Below, piece after piece: positions 50,106 to 58,425 of a stretch of DNA of 64,000 nt. How positions within the stretch are numbered: position 1 is the first letter of the stretch; each line of letters starts with the position of its first letter. Position numbers and translations under genes: made by a program. The DNA comes from Streptomyces parvulus (GTDB lineage Bacteria > Actinomycetota > Actinomycetes > Streptomycetales > Streptomycetaceae). A model generated the notes under the pieces. The model had not been told where the DNA came from. It ran no database searches and was given only the letters and a program-made list of their open reading frames with translations. The stretch lies in the NCBI RefSeq assembly GCF_014648855.1, contig NZ_BMRX01000013.1:124001-188000 (forward strand), read 5' to 3'.

Positions 50106-52076
50106 TCAGGGGTCCAGGGCCCGCCCGATCGTCGTGAGCCAGTCGTCGACCGGTCCGAAGGTGAGCAGTCCGCTGCCCGCGCCCGCGAGTTCACCGGCCG
50201 CGGGCAGCAGCCGCTCGCGGGCCCGCTCCAGGGCCAGCCGGTCGCCGAGCCGGAGGGCGAGGGCTGCCTCGGCGCAGCACAGCGCCTCGTACAGCAGGTC
50301 GGGCGGCGGCTGCGGCAGGGCGGCGAGTGCCGTCCCGGCCTCGGTGGCGCGCCCGTCGGCGAGGAGGGCGAACGGCTCCGCCCACGGGCGGTACGGGCCC
50401 CAGTCCTCGCCCGGATCGACGTCGGCGGGGCGGCCGTGGGCCAGGCGCAGGCCGAGCAGGGCGAGGGGCAGCAGTCCGCGTTCGAGGCCGGGCATGCCCG
50501 CGCCGTCGAGCCGGGCGGCGGCCGAGCGGTAGGCGGCCGCCGCGGTGTCGTAGGGACTGCCCGTGACGGCCAGGCGCAGCGCCCGGTACCAGTCGGTGAA
50601 GACGGCCACCAGCGGCCGGTCGTGCCGTGCGGCCAGGCGTTCCGCGGCCGCCGCGTGCTCGTCGGCCGCGTCGAGGTCGGCGAGGGCCGAGCGGGCCTGG
50701 AGGCGGACGAGGTGGCCCAGGACGGCGTGGTTGACCAGGCCGTTGCGGGTGCCGAGGGCGACGAGTTCGGCGCCCAGGACGTCACGGCGCGGGGCCAGCC
50801 CGGCTCGGGTGCAGGACTGCATGAAGACGCCGTTGAGGGCGAAGGCGAGCAGCGCGGGGTCGTCGAGGCGGCGGGCGATGCGCTCGGCCTCGGCCGCCGC
50901 CCGCGGACCCCGCTCGGAGCGTACGCCCCGGGACTCCACGGCGACGGTGGCCAGCAGCCGGCAGCGCGCGGCGTCCGCACCGGCGTCCGGGGGCAGGGCG
51001 GCGAGCGTGCGTTCGGCCGCCTCGACGATCCGGCGGGCGGCCTCGGGGTCGTCGCCGCGGGTCCAGTTGGCGGGGACGTCGTAGGCGCCGATCACCCGGG
51101 CGGTCAGCTCGGCGTCGCCCGTCTCCTCGGCCGCCTCGACCGCCGTCGTGCGGTGTTCCCGAGCGGCTTCGAGCCCGTCGCCGCCGGTGACCGCGAGGCC
51201 GCGCAGCAGGCCGACGGCGGACTCCAGCCGGGCGTGCGCACCGGCGGCGACGGCGCGGTCGTACGCCTCGGTGGCCGAGGCCCACAGCCGGGCCGCCGCG
51301 TCGGCCGGTGCGCCGGGCGGGTCCAGTGCCGGGTCCTGGGCGAGGATGCCGGCCTCCAGGCGGCGCAGCCGGGGGCCGGGGTCGAGGCCGAGATGTCCGG
51401 CCAGCCGGGCACGGGCCCGGCGCAGCACGGCCAGGGCGTCCCCCTGGCGGCCGGTCCGGTACAGGGCCAGGGCGAGCAGGCGCCAGGCCTCCTCGCGCCA
51501 GGGGTGGCCGGTGAGGTGGGCGTCCAGGTCGGGGACGGCCTCGGCGGCCCGGCCCAGGTCCACGAGCAGTTCCGCCCGGCGTTCCACGGCGCGCAGCCGC
51601 AGTTCGGTGAGCCGGGTGCGCTCGCCGCGGGCCCAGCGCGCCGCGCCGAACTCGGCGTAGGCGGGGCCCCGCCATTCCTCCAGGGCCGCCCGGAGCCGGT
51701 CGGGCGCCCGGCCGGCGGGTCCGCGGTCGGCTTCGGCGACGGCCGTCTCGAAGCGCCACGCGTCCACGGCGTCGGCGGCGGCCCGCAGGGCGTACCCGGG
51801 GCCCTCGGTGACGAGCAGCCGGGCGGGGGCGCGCGGCGCGCGGTCGGGTTCCAGGGCGCGGCGCAGGTCCCCGACGAAGGTGCGCACCGCTCCCACGGCC
51901 CGCGGCGGGGGCGTCTCCCACAGGTCCTCGACGAGCCGGGCGACGGGGACGGTCCGCCGCCGGGCCAGCACCAGCCGGGCCAGCACGGCGCGGTGCCGGG
52001 GGCCCTTGAGGGCGAGCGGGTCGCCGCCGCGCTCGGCCGTGACCGGTCCGAGCACACCGAACGTGACCGCGTCCAT
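50106..52076 (-). CDS. SARP/AfsR-type regulator with long C-terminal helical domain
   Basis: 656 residues from ATG 52076. Residues 1-95 are the OmpR-like winged helix (TFGVLGPVTAERGGDPLALKG, HRAVLARLVLARRRTVPVARLVEDLWE). Residues 100-240 are the bacterial transcriptional activation domain (DAVDAWRFETAV, ending HLGLDPGPRLRRLEAGIL). The rest is an Ala-rich TPR-like helical region with no P-loop, so it lacks the NB-ARC ATPase of AfsR. SARPs activate secondary metabolism, but no biosynthetic cluster is in this window. Direct repeats lie just upstream. Confidence 0.9.
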   Translation of the reverse strand: MDAVTFGVLGPVTAERGGDPLALKGPRHRAVLARLVLARRRTVPVARLVEDLWETPPPRAVGAVRTFVGDLRRALEPDRAPRAPARLLVTEGPGYALRAAADAVDAWRFETAVAEADRGPAGRAPDRLRAALEEWRGPAYAEFGAARWARGERTRLTELRLRAVERRAELLVDLGRAAEAVPDLDAHLTGHPWREEAWRLLALALYRTGRQGDALAVLRRARARLAGHLGLDPGPRLRRLEAGILAQDPALDPPGAPADAAARLWASATEAYDRAVAAGAHARLESAVGLLRGLAVTGGDGLEAAREHRTTAVEAAEETGDAELTARVIGAYDVPANWTRGDDPEAARRIVEAAERTLAALPPDAGADAARCRLLATVAVESRGVRSERGPRAAAEAERIARRLDDPALLAFALNGVFMQSCTRAGLAPRRDVLGAELVALGTRNGLVNHAVLGHLVRLQARSALADLDAADEHAAAAERLAARHDRPLVAVFTDWYRALRLAVTGSPYDTAAAAYRSAAARLDGAGMPGLERGLLPLALLGLRLAHGRPADVDPGEDWGPYRPWAEPFALLADGRATEAGTALAALPQPPPDLLYEALCCAEAALALRLGDRLALERARERLLPAAGELAGAGSGLLTFGPVDDWLTTIGRALDP

Positions 52077-52125
52077 GTTCCGTCCGTTCCGATCCGCCCC
52101 GCGCGTGCGAGGTCCACCGTACGCG

Positions 52126-52144
52126 TGCTGATCGGTTGCTGATC
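52126..52144. promoter_or_regulatory. SARP-type direct repeat
   Basis: TGCTGATC occurs at 52126-52133 and 52137-52144, an 11-bp period. SARPs bind heptamer-like direct repeats spaced about 11 bp. It lies 50 bases upstream of the SARP start in the divergent gap. Confidence 0.5.
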
Positions 52145-52180
52145 CGGGCCCGGCAGGCTCGGAGGCGGTCACCGGCACGA

Positions 52181-52210
52181 CGTACGGCACGTGACGCGCC
52201 GTACGGCACG
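52181..52210. repeat. 11-bp direct repeat before the hydrolase
   Basis: CGTACGGCACG occurs at 52181-52191 and 52200-52210, 19 bp apart, ending 19 bases before the hydrolase ATG. It may be a regulator site for the hydrolase. Confidence 0.4.
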
Positions 52211-52228
52211 AGAAAGGCGAGACACCCC

Positions 52229-53107
52229 ATGACACCGACCATCCCCGGCTTCACCCACGACCGTGTGACGGTCGCCGACGGCGTCGCGCTGCACGTGGCC
52301 GTCGGCGGCTCCGGCAGCCCCGTCGTCCTGCTGCACGGCTTCCCGCAGACCCACCTGATGTGGCGGCACGTCGCCGCCGACCTCGCGGCCGAGCACACCG
52401 TCATCTGCCCCGACCTGCGCGGCTACGGCGCCAGCGACAAGCCGGCCGATCCCGACGGCACCGGTTACGCCAAGCGGACCATGGCCGCCGACGTCGTCGC
52501 GCTCGCGCGGGCGCTCGGGCACGAGCGGTTCGCGCTGGCCGGGCACGACCGGGGCGCGCTGGTCGCGGTGCGGGCCGGGCTCGACCACCCGGACGCGGTG
52601 ACACATCTGGCGGCGCTCGACGTGCTGCCGACCCTCGACATGTGGGACGTCCTGCACGGCACGTCGGCCGCCGTCGGGTTCCACCTGTACCTGATGGCGC
52701 AGCCGCCGGGGCTTCCGGAGCAGCTCATCGGGGCCGCGCCGGACGCGTTCTTCGGTCACTTCCTCGACGTCTGGACCCGCGACCCGGCCGCCCTGCCCGC
52801 CGACGTCCGCGCCGCCTATCTCCGGGCGTCCCGGGAGGCGGTGCCGTCCATCGTGGCCGACTACCGGGCCTCGGCCGGCGTCGACGTCGAGCACGACCGG
52901 GCCGACCGCGAGCGGGGCCGGCGGCTGCGGATGCCGGTGACCGTGCTCCAGCAGGACTGGGGCGCGGCCCTCGGGTACGACGCCGCCGCGTTGTGGCGGG
53001 CCTGGGCTCCGGATCTGCGGCACGAGACGGTCGGCTGCGGGCACTTCATGGCGGAGGAGGCTCCGGACGAGGTCGCGGCCGCACTGCGGAAGCTGCTGAC
53101 GCGGTAG
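52229..53107 (+). CDS. Alpha/beta hydrolase, Asp-nucleophile type
   Basis: 292 residues from ATG 52229. Oxyanion region LLHGFPQTHLMW, nucleophile elbow AGHDRGA with Asp instead of Ser, and the catalytic His in GCGHFMAEEAPDEV. An Asp nucleophile marks epoxide hydrolases and haloalkane or fluoroacetate dehalogenases; the overall pattern is closest, by eye, to fluoroacetate-dehalogenase-like proteins. It is divergent from the SARP gene and could be under its control. Confidence 0.88.
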   Translation: MTPTIPGFTHDRVTVADGVALHVAVGGSGSPVVLLHGFPQTHLMWRHVAADLAAEHTVICPDLRGYGASDKPADPDGTGYAKRTMAADVVALARALGHERFALAGHDRGALVAVRAGLDHPDAVTHLAALDVLPTLDMWDVLHGTSAAVGFHLYLMAQPPGLPEQLIGAAPDAFFGHFLDVWTRDPAALPADVRAAYLRASREAVPSIVADYRASAGVDVEHDRADRERGRRLRMPVTVLQQDWGAALGYDAAALWRAWAPDLRHETVGCGHFMAEEAPDEVAAALRKLLTR

Positions 53108-53141
53108 CCGGCGGGCCGGGTGTCCGACTCCCGATGCCGAT

Positions 53142-53160
53142 GTACAACAGCTGGTTGTAC
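53142..53160. promoter_or_regulatory. Perfect palindrome upstream of the MFS gene
   Basis: GTACAAC (53142-53148) and GTTGTAC (53154-53160) are perfect arms around AGCTG, 48 bases before the MFS start. It looks like a regulator site, but no regulator gene is adjacent to the transporter. Confidence 0.55.
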
Positions 53161-53207
53161 GAGGTCCACGGTCGGTTGTTTGCTCCCCGAGGCCTGTCCT
53201 GGCTTGG

Positions 53208-54503
53208 ATGGCCGCCGTGACGGAATCGGGTGCGGTGGGAGCGGGGGCCGCGGAGTCGGCGGTGGCGGAACGTGCCGGGGCGGGCCGCGGGTCGCTCGGG
53301 CGGCGGTTCGGGTGGCTGTGGGCGTCGTACGCCGTGAGCACCTTCGGCACCCGGCTCGCCTTCGACGCCTTCCCGCTGATCGCGGTCGTGGTGCTGGCGG
53401 CGGGCCCGGCACAGGTGTCGGCGCTGGCGGCGGCCGGGCTCGCGGTGGGGGCGGTGGCGGCGGTGCCGCTGGGTCCGTGGGTGGAGTTCCGGCGCAAGCG
53501 GCCGGTCATGATCGCGACGGACCTGATCCGGTGCGCGGTGCTGCTGACCGTGCCGCTCGCGTACGCCTTCGGGCGGCTCGGCTACGTCCATTTGCTGCTG
53601 GTGTCCGTCGTCGTCGCCGCGGCCGACATCACGTTCAGGGCGGCCGCCGGGTCCTGCCTCAAGTCGCTGGTGCGGCCCGCGGACCTGCTGGCCGCGAACG
53701 GGCGGTTCGAGGCGACGTCGTGGACCGCGACGATGCTCGGGCCGCCGGTCGGCGGGGCGGCGGTCGGTGCCTTCGGGCCCGTGGTGACGGTCGCGGTCGA
53801 CGCGGTCAGCTATCTGCTGTCGGCGCTGGGCATCCGCGCGATCGGCGGCGGGGAACCGCGTCCGGACCGCCCCGGCCCGGTCCGGACGCGGCCCCGGGAC
53901 CTGCTGGAGGGCTGGCGGTTCGTCCTCGCCTCGCCGGGCCTGCGGCCGCTGTTCCTCAACACGGTCCTGGTCAACGGCCTCATCATGGCGACCGCGCCGC
54001 TCCTCGCCGTCCTCATGCTGGGCGTTCTGGGCTTCGCGCCCTGGCAGTACGGGCTCGCCTTCGCGGTGCCGTGCGCCGGCGGTCTGGTCGGCTCGCGGCT
54101 GGCCGGTCCGCTCGTGGCGCGGTTCGGGGAGCACCGGGTGCTGGTCACCAGCGGGGTGCTGCGCGTGTGCTGGCCGGTCGGGCTGGCCTTCGTCGGCCCC
54201 GGAGTGCCCGGTCTGATCCTGGTGATGGCCGTCGAGTTCGCGCTGATCACCTCGGTGGGGGTGTACAACCCGGTGTCCGCCACCCGCCGGCTGCAGCTCA
54301 CCCCCTTGGACCGGGTCGCTCGCACGCTGACAGCCTGGACGGTCAGCGGCAAGCTGACGACGGCGGCGCTCACCGCCCTGTGGGGCCTGCTGGCCACCCT
54401 GGCCGGACTGCGCACGGCGGTCGCCCTGGCGGGCGTCCTGCTCCTGGCGACCCCGCTGCTGCTGCCGCGCCGGGGGGCGGGGGACGCTCCCGCAGCTCGG
54501 TGA
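53208..54503 (+). CDS. MFS transporter
   Basis: 431 residues from ATG 53208; a GTG three codons later (53217) is an alternative and neither has a strong ribosome site. About twelve hydrophobic segments start near residue 35. The loop between segments 2 and 3 holds the family pattern in WVEFRRKRPVMIATDLIR. It resembles the enterobactin-exporter-like and macrolide-efflux-like group. Substrate unknown. A small hairpin follows. Confidence 0.9.
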   Translation: MAAVTESGAVGAGAAESAVAERAGAGRGSLGRRFGWLWASYAVSTFGTRLAFDAFPLIAVVVLAAGPAQVSALAAAGLAVGAVAAVPLGPWVEFRRKRPVMIATDLIRCAVLLTVPLAYAFGRLGYVHLLLVSVVVAAADITFRAAAGSCLKSLVRPADLLAANGRFEATSWTATMLGPPVGGAAVGAFGPVVTVAVDAVSYLLSALGIRAIGGGEPRPDRPGPVRTRPRDLLEGWRFVLASPGLRPLFLNTVLVNGLIMATAPLLAVLMLGVLGFAPWQYGLAFAVPCAGGLVGSRLAGPLVARFGEHRVLVTSGVLRVCWPVGLAFVGPGVPGLILVMAVEFALITSVGVYNPVSATRRLQLTPLDRVARTLTAWTVSGKLTTAALTALWGLLATLAGLRTAVALAGVLLLATPLLLPRRGAGDAPAAR

Positions 54504-54513
54504 CGCGTGGCCA

Positions 54514-54530
54514 CTGCCCCAGCGGGGCAG
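54514..54530 (+). terminator. Hairpin after the MFS gene
   Basis: CTGCCCC (54514-54520) and GGGGCAG (54524-54530) pair perfectly around AGC, 11 bases past the MFS stop. It is a likely terminator. Confidence 0.5.
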
Positions 54531-54613
54531 CCCGCCCGAGCCCCGGGGACTCACGCCGCACAAGGGCGAACAACACACCGTTCCCGCCCCCGAGTCACCC
54601 CTGATCCGTCCCC

Positions 54614-54630
54614 CATCTCACCCTGAGATG
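54614..54630. promoter_or_regulatory. Palindrome 1 before the ArsR operon
   Basis: CATCTCA (54614-54620) and TGAGATG (54624-54630) are perfect 7-bp arms around CCC, 74 bases before the ArsR start. No T-run follows, so an operator is more likely than a terminator. Confidence 0.45.
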
Positions 54631-54660
54631 TGCGCGAAGTCTTTGACCCTCCTTCCCGCC

Positions 54661-54684
54661 ACCTGTCAGCCTTCTCTGACAGGT
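54661..54684. promoter_or_regulatory. Palindrome 2 before the ArsR operon
   Basis: ACCTGTCAG (54661-54669) and CTGACAGGT (54676-54684) are perfect 9-bp arms around 6 bases, ending 19 bases before the ArsR start. A TTGACC box lies at 54643-54648. It is a likely autoregulatory operator. Confidence 0.65.
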
Positions 54685-54703
54685 ACGACGGAAAGGGGCG
54701 GCG

Positions 54704-55075
54704 ATGCCCGGGGTCCCGCCTTCGGCACCGACCGGCGACGACCTGCTCAAGGTGCTCTCCGCGCTCGGCAATCCACACCGCATGCGGATCGTGGCGGCGC
54801 TGCTGGAGCGCCGGAACTACGTCAGCGAGCTGGCCCGGCTGATCGGCATGGGCCGCCCGCTGCTGCACATGCACCTGCAACGGCTGGAGGCGGCCGGGCT
54901 GGTCGTCGGCACGCTGGAGGTAGGGGAGGACGGCAAGTCGATGAAGTACTACGACGTCACGCCGTTCCTCTACGAACTCACCCCGCGCACGGTCGCCGAG
55001 GCAGCCGCGACGCTCACCAGGACCACCGATCCCGACCCGGCCGCCGGGCGGACCGCGAAAGAGGAAGCGAAGTGA
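54704..55075 (+). CDS. ArsR-like winged-helix regulator
   Basis: 123 residues from ATG 54704. The winged helix is LLKVLSALGNPHRMRIVAALLERRNYVSELARLIGMGRPLLHMHLQRLEAAGLV. No Cys is present, so it does not sense metals by Cys ligands as classic ArsR does. Its stop overlaps the start of a small membrane coiled-coil protein (GTGA). Two palindromes lie upstream. Confidence 0.88.
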   Translation: MPGVPPSAPTGDDLLKVLSALGNPHRMRIVAALLERRNYVSELARLIGMGRPLLHMHLQRLEAAGLVVGTLEVGEDGKSMKYYDVTPFLYELTPRTVAEAAATLTRTTDPDPAAGRTAKEEAK

Positions 55076-55386
55076 ACGAGGACGTGGTGCATCTCGCCGC
55101 AGGAGCCGAGGAGATGGGGGTACTGGTCGGCGCCGTGGGCGCGGCCGGGTTCTTCTGTCTGATGATCGTGATCGTCTGGCAGGTCGCGGCGACCTGGCGG
55201 GCCCGGATGCTGGCGGCGCGCGAGGAGCAGTACAAGGAACTCGCCACGAGGTACGCGCGACTCCTGGAGGACACCGTGGAGTTGCAGCGCCGCACGGCGG
55301 AGGAGCAGCGGCAGACGCTCGACGAGCTGACGCGGACCCGGCTGTCGGTCGGCTCGATGGAGAAGATGATGCGGGAGATCGAGTAG
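55072..55386 (+). CDS. Small membrane protein with coiled coil
   Basis: 104 residues from GTG 55072 (overlap with the ArsR stop). One membrane segment (about 15-38) is followed by a charged helix of some 60 residues with heptad-like Leu and Ala (ARMLAAREEQYKELATRYARLLEDTVELQRRTAEEQ). I do not recognise a family. Tight coupling to the ArsR-like gene suggests that it acts as membrane signal input or anchor for that regulator. Confidence 0.8.
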   Translation: MNEDVVHLAAGAEEMGVLVGAVGAAGFFCLMIVIVWQVAATWRARMLAAREEQYKELATRYARLLEDTVELQRRTAEEQRQTLDELTRTRLSVGSMEKMMREIE

Positions 55387-55440
55387 CCGTCGTGGGCGTG
55401 CGGCCGGGAGCGGCGAGCCCCGGCCGCACGCCCACGACGG
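55387..55440. terminator. Very long terminator hairpin
   Basis: Perfect 22-bp arms at 55387-55408 and 55419-55440 surround a 10-base loop. The stem begins directly after the stop codon of the small membrane protein and separates it from the convergent PPOX gene. Confidence 0.8.
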
Positions 55441-55465
55441 GCCGTCCGGACCGTCCGGCGCCGGG

Positions 55466-55891
55466 TCAGGTCGAGGGCTGGTCGCTGTCCTTCATCGAAC
55501 CCCAGCCGTGCCAGCGCTCCACCTCGATCCAGGCGCTGACCCGGGGACGCTCGCGGTCCGGGTAGGGCTTGCCCGTGTACTGCGTGGAGAGCCGGTCGAT
55601 GCCGGCGAGGTCCTCGTCGTCGAGCATCTCGGTGACGCGGCCGATGAGGGTGACGTGCGTGTACCAGTCGTCCTCCGCGAGGACGGTGAGGGTCACGCGC
55701 GGGTCGCGGCGCAGGTGTCCCAGGCGCACCCGGCCGGAGTCGAGGTTGACCAGCACGCGGCCGTCGTCCTCCCACAGGTACCAGGTGGCCGTGGAGACGG
55801 GGGCGCCGTCCGAGCGGAGGGTCGCCATGACGGCCGGGTTGGGACGGCGCAGCATTGCGACGGCCTCGGACGGCAGCGGTGGCTTGGACAT
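55466..55891 (-). CDS. PPOX-family (probably F420-dependent) protein
   Basis: 141 residues from ATG 55891. Split-barrel flavin fold: AMLRRPNPAVMATLRSDGAPVSTATWYLW, then VLVNLDSGRVRLGHLRRDPRVTLTV, the pattern of the actinobacterial F420-dependent PPOX class. It would use F420 or FMN to reduce an unknown substrate. The sequence shows no link to its neighbours. Confidence 0.88.
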   Translation of the reverse strand: MSKPPLPSEAVAMLRRPNPAVMATLRSDGAPVSTATWYLWEDDGRVLVNLDSGRVRLGHLRRDPRVTLTVLAEDDWYTHVTLIGRVTEMLDDEDLAGIDRLSTQYTGKPYPDRERPRVSAWIEVERWHGWGSMKDSDQPST

Positions 55892-55992
55892 GGGGGGGCT
55901 CCTTCTCGTCCTCGTGCGCGCCGGGAACGGGCTCGGCGTCGCGGTCTCACGTTCCTCCGGTACCCCGGGTGTTCACCCGGTACCCCGGACGG

Positions 55993-56883
55993 TCAGGAGG
56001 CCGACTTCTCCTCGAAACTGGCGTAGTAGGCGGCCGCCATGTCCTCGTCGCCGTGCCCCTGGGCGGCGGCGCGGGCGAGGCGGTCCGCGCCGGCGGCGGC
56101 GAGGTCCAGGCGGACGCCGTTGGCCTCGCCGGCCTCGACGATCAGCCGGGCGTCCTTCTCGGCCGTGCCGACCGCGAACTGGGCCGGGGTCAGGGCCCCG
56201 TCGCGGATCAGGCCCGCCTTGGCGCGCAGGTAGCCCATGTCGAGGGGGCCGCCGGCGATGGCGCCGAGGAAGGCGTCCGGGTCCACGCCCAGGGCCTTGG
56301 CGAGCGACAGGCTCTCCCCCGCCGCGTTGTTGACGGCCAGCACCCAGCTGTTGGCGACCAGTTTCAGCCGGGTGGCGGTGCCCGCCGCGCCGTCCTCGCC
56401 GGTCCACACGGTGCGGGCGCCCACGGCGTCGAACACGGGCCCCAGCCGGTCCCTGGCCGCGGCGGGACCCGCGGCCAGCACCAGCAGCTCGCCGGCCTCG
56501 GCGGGCTGACGGGTGCCCAGCACGGGCGCGTCGACGAAGAGGAGGCCGTGCTCCTCGGCGAAGGCCGCGAGGTCGGCGACCGCGTCGACGCCCGCGGTGG
56601 TGGACTGCGCCCACACGGCGCCGGTCCGCAGGCCGGGCACGGCGCGCCGCATGACGTCCAGTGCGGCCGGGCCGTCGTACAGCATGGTCAGGACGACGTC
56701 CGCGCCGCGGACGGCCTCCTCGGGGTCGCCGGCGACGAACGCTCCCTCGGCGGCCAGCGGCTCGGCCTTGTCGCGGCTGCGGTTCCAGACCCGGACGGCG
56801 AGTCCGGCGCGGGCGAGGTTGCGGGCCATCGCGGCACCCATGATGCCGGTGCCGAGGACGGTCACGGTGAGCTGGTCGGTCAT
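55993..56883 (-). CDS. Beta-hydroxyacid dehydrogenase family (3-hydroxyisobutyrate dehydrogenase-like)
   Basis: 296 residues from ATG 56883. Rossmann loop VTVLGTGIMGAAMARNLA, VWNRSRDKAEPL (Asn-Arg-Ser-Arg favours NADP), the substrate loop LFVDAPVLGTRQPAEAGEL, and KLVANSW with the catalytic Lys followed by Asn. It reduces or oxidises small hydroxy or semialdehyde acids. It stands alone. Confidence 0.92.
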   Translation of the reverse strand: MTDQLTVTVLGTGIMGAAMARNLARAGLAVRVWNRSRDKAEPLAAEGAFVAGDPEEAVRGADVVLTMLYDGPAALDVMRRAVPGLRTGAVWAQSTTAGVDAVADLAAFAEEHGLLFVDAPVLGTRQPAEAGELLVLAAGPAAARDRLGPVFDAVGARTVWTGEDGAAGTATRLKLVANSWVLAVNNAAGESLSLAKALGVDPDAFLGAIAGGPLDMGYLRAKAGLIRDGALTPAQFAVGTAEKDARLIVEAGEANGVRLDLAAAGADRLARAAAQGHGDEDMAAAYYASFEEKSAS

Positions 56884-57085
56884 GGCGTCGCTTTCTGGCT
56901 CGTACGGTCGCGGCCGCGCCCCGGGGTGGCGGGAGTCGGGGCCCGGTGATCAGCCTGCCACCCGAACCCGGCCCGCGCCGCCCCGAGGCGGGCAGGACGG
57001 GCGGCGGGCGGCGGACGGCCGGGCCGCCGCGGAGGCCCCTGCCGACGCCGTCCCGCGGGGCCCGTGCGAGGGCGTGCCGGGGTGT

Positions 57086-57100
57086 CCCGTACGGTACGGG
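57086..57100 (+). promoter_or_regulatory. Palindrome over the putative -10 box of the MazF-like gene
   Basis: CCCGTAC-G-GTACGGG (57086-57100) is a perfect 15-base palindrome, ending 2 bases before the GTG. It contains TACGGT (57090-57095), a -10 like box that would start transcription at the GTG. This suggests a leaderless mRNA and tight repression by a protein bound across the promoter. Confidence 0.5.
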
Positions 57101-57102
57101 CC

Positions 57103-57567
57103 GTGAGCGCCTCCATCGACGATCTCGGCGGCGACGGCGGCACCGTCCCCGGCCGCCGCGGCCCCTTCGCGACCACCGAGGCCGACCCCGCGCGGGTGGG
57201 CCGGGTGCGTACCGAGTACTCCCCCGCGCACGACGGCGACCCGGATCCCGGCGAGATCGTCTGGACGTGGGTGCCCTACGAGGAGAACGACGGACGCGGC
57301 AAGGACCGGCCCGTGCTCGTCGTCGCGCGCGAGGCGGCCGGGACCGTGCTGGCCGTTCAGCTGTCCAGCAGGCGGCACGACGGGGACCGGGAGTGGGTGC
57401 CGATCGGGAGCGGGCCCTGGGACCGCTCGGGGCGGGACTCGTGGGTCGACGTGGACCGGGTGCTCAGGCTGCACGACGCCGGGATGCGCCGCGAGGCGTG
57501 CGCCCTGGACCGGATGCGGTTCAACCTCGTACGACAGCGGCTGCGGGAGCGCCACGGCTGGAGCTGA
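57103..57567 (+). CDS. PemK/MazF-like toxin-family protein
   Basis: 154 residues from GTG 57103. After about 55 variable residues comes a MazF-like SH3 barrel (PGEIVWTWVPYEENDGRGKDRPVLVVAREAAG, VQLSSRRH, then WVDVDRVLRL). Classic MazF cleaves mRNA. No antitoxin gene lies upstream or downstream, so it may not be a toxin, or its antitoxin is elsewhere. The Asp/Glu-rich N-terminus could be an internal neutraliser; that is a guess. Confidence 0.8.
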   Translation: MSASIDDLGGDGGTVPGRRGPFATTEADPARVGRVRTEYSPAHDGDPDPGEIVWTWVPYEENDGRGKDRPVLVVAREAAGTVLAVQLSSRRHDGDREWVPIGSGPWDRSGRDSWVDVDRVLRLHDAGMRREACALDRMRFNLVRQRLRERHGWS

Positions 57568-57597
57568 CGCGCCCCCGGACCGCGTCCCGTCCGCCGG

Positions 57598-58425
57598 TCA
57601 CCGCGCTTCGGTCACCGCTTCGGGGAAGGCCACGGCGAACGCGTCCCGGACCGTGGCGCCCGGCGTGCGGTCCAGGATGCCGAACGCCACCCGTTCGAAC
57701 GCGGAGGCGAATCGCCCGCCGGGGCCGAGCAGCGCCCGGAACGCCCCCGCGACCTGGGCGGGGTCGTTGCGGAAGACCCCGCACCCCCAGGCGCCGAGCA
57801 CCAGGCGCCGGTACCCGTGGGTCGCGGCCGTCTCCAGCACCCGCTCGGCGCGCCCGGCCAGAGCGGCGGGCAGCTCGGCGGCCCGCTCCGGGGCGGTGCG
57901 CAGCACCACGCCCGCGTTCGGCGCGGCCGAGGTGAGGAAACCCGCGGTGAAGGGCTCGTCCAGCAGGCGGCCGCGGTCGTCCCGGAAGACGGGCACGGCC
58001 GGCGAGTGGATGACCCGGTCCGTGTAGAACGGGTCGCGGTGGGCGCGGTGGTGGTCGTAGAAGCCGGGCGCCCGCAGCAGGCAGGTGTGGAGCGCGGAGG
58101 CCCGGCACAGGGCCTCCTCCTGGGCCTGGGCGCCGTTGAGATAACCGCCGCCGGGATTGCGGGCGGAGGCGAAGTTGAGCACGCCGACCTCGCCGCCGAG
58201 GCGTCGGGCGGCCTCCAGGCTGCTCTCGCCGGTGACCTCGAAGACCGTCCGCACCGGGGTGAACGCGCCCGGCGGCACCGGCTCCGGACCGAGGATCCGC
58301 GTCCCCTCGCGCGCCCGTTCCACCGCCGCGCCGAGCCGCACCTCGCGGCCGTCGGCCGTGCGGTAGCCCCCGGCGGCCACGATCTGCTCCGTCTGCTGTG
58401 CGAGGCCCCGCAGGCGCGCGCTCAC
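57598..58425 (-). CDS. Bacterial-type poly(ADP-ribose) glycohydrolase-like protein (TIGR02452 family)
   Basis: 275 residues from GTG 58425. A macrodomain-like fold with the signature GGGYLNGAQAQEE, which fits the PARG pattern GGG-X7-QEE holding the catalytic Glu pair. FASARNPGGG precedes it, and LVLGAWGCGVFRNDPAQVA near the end is typical of TIGR02452 proteins. It should hydrolyse ADP-ribose polymers or conjugates. It is convergent with the MazF-like gene. Confidence 0.87.
   Translation of the reverse strand: MSARLRGLAQQTEQIVAAGGYRTADGREVRLGAAVERAREGTRILGPEPVPPGAFTPVRTVFEVTGESSLEAARRLGGEVGVLNFASARNPGGGYLNGAQAQEEALCRASALHTCLLRAPGFYDHHRAHRDPFYTDRVIHSPAVPVFRDDRGRLLDEPFTAGFLTSAAPNAGVVLRTAPERAAELPAALAGRAERVLETAATHGYRRLVLGAWGCGVFRNDPAQVAGAFRALLGPGGRFASAFERVAFGILDRTPGATVRDAFAVAFPEAVTEAR

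Noticed and set aside
56884..57102. An antitoxin gene upstream of the MazF-like gene
   Set aside because: No open frame with a start, ribosome site and helix-turn-helix or AbrB-like pattern is seen in these 219 bases on either strand.
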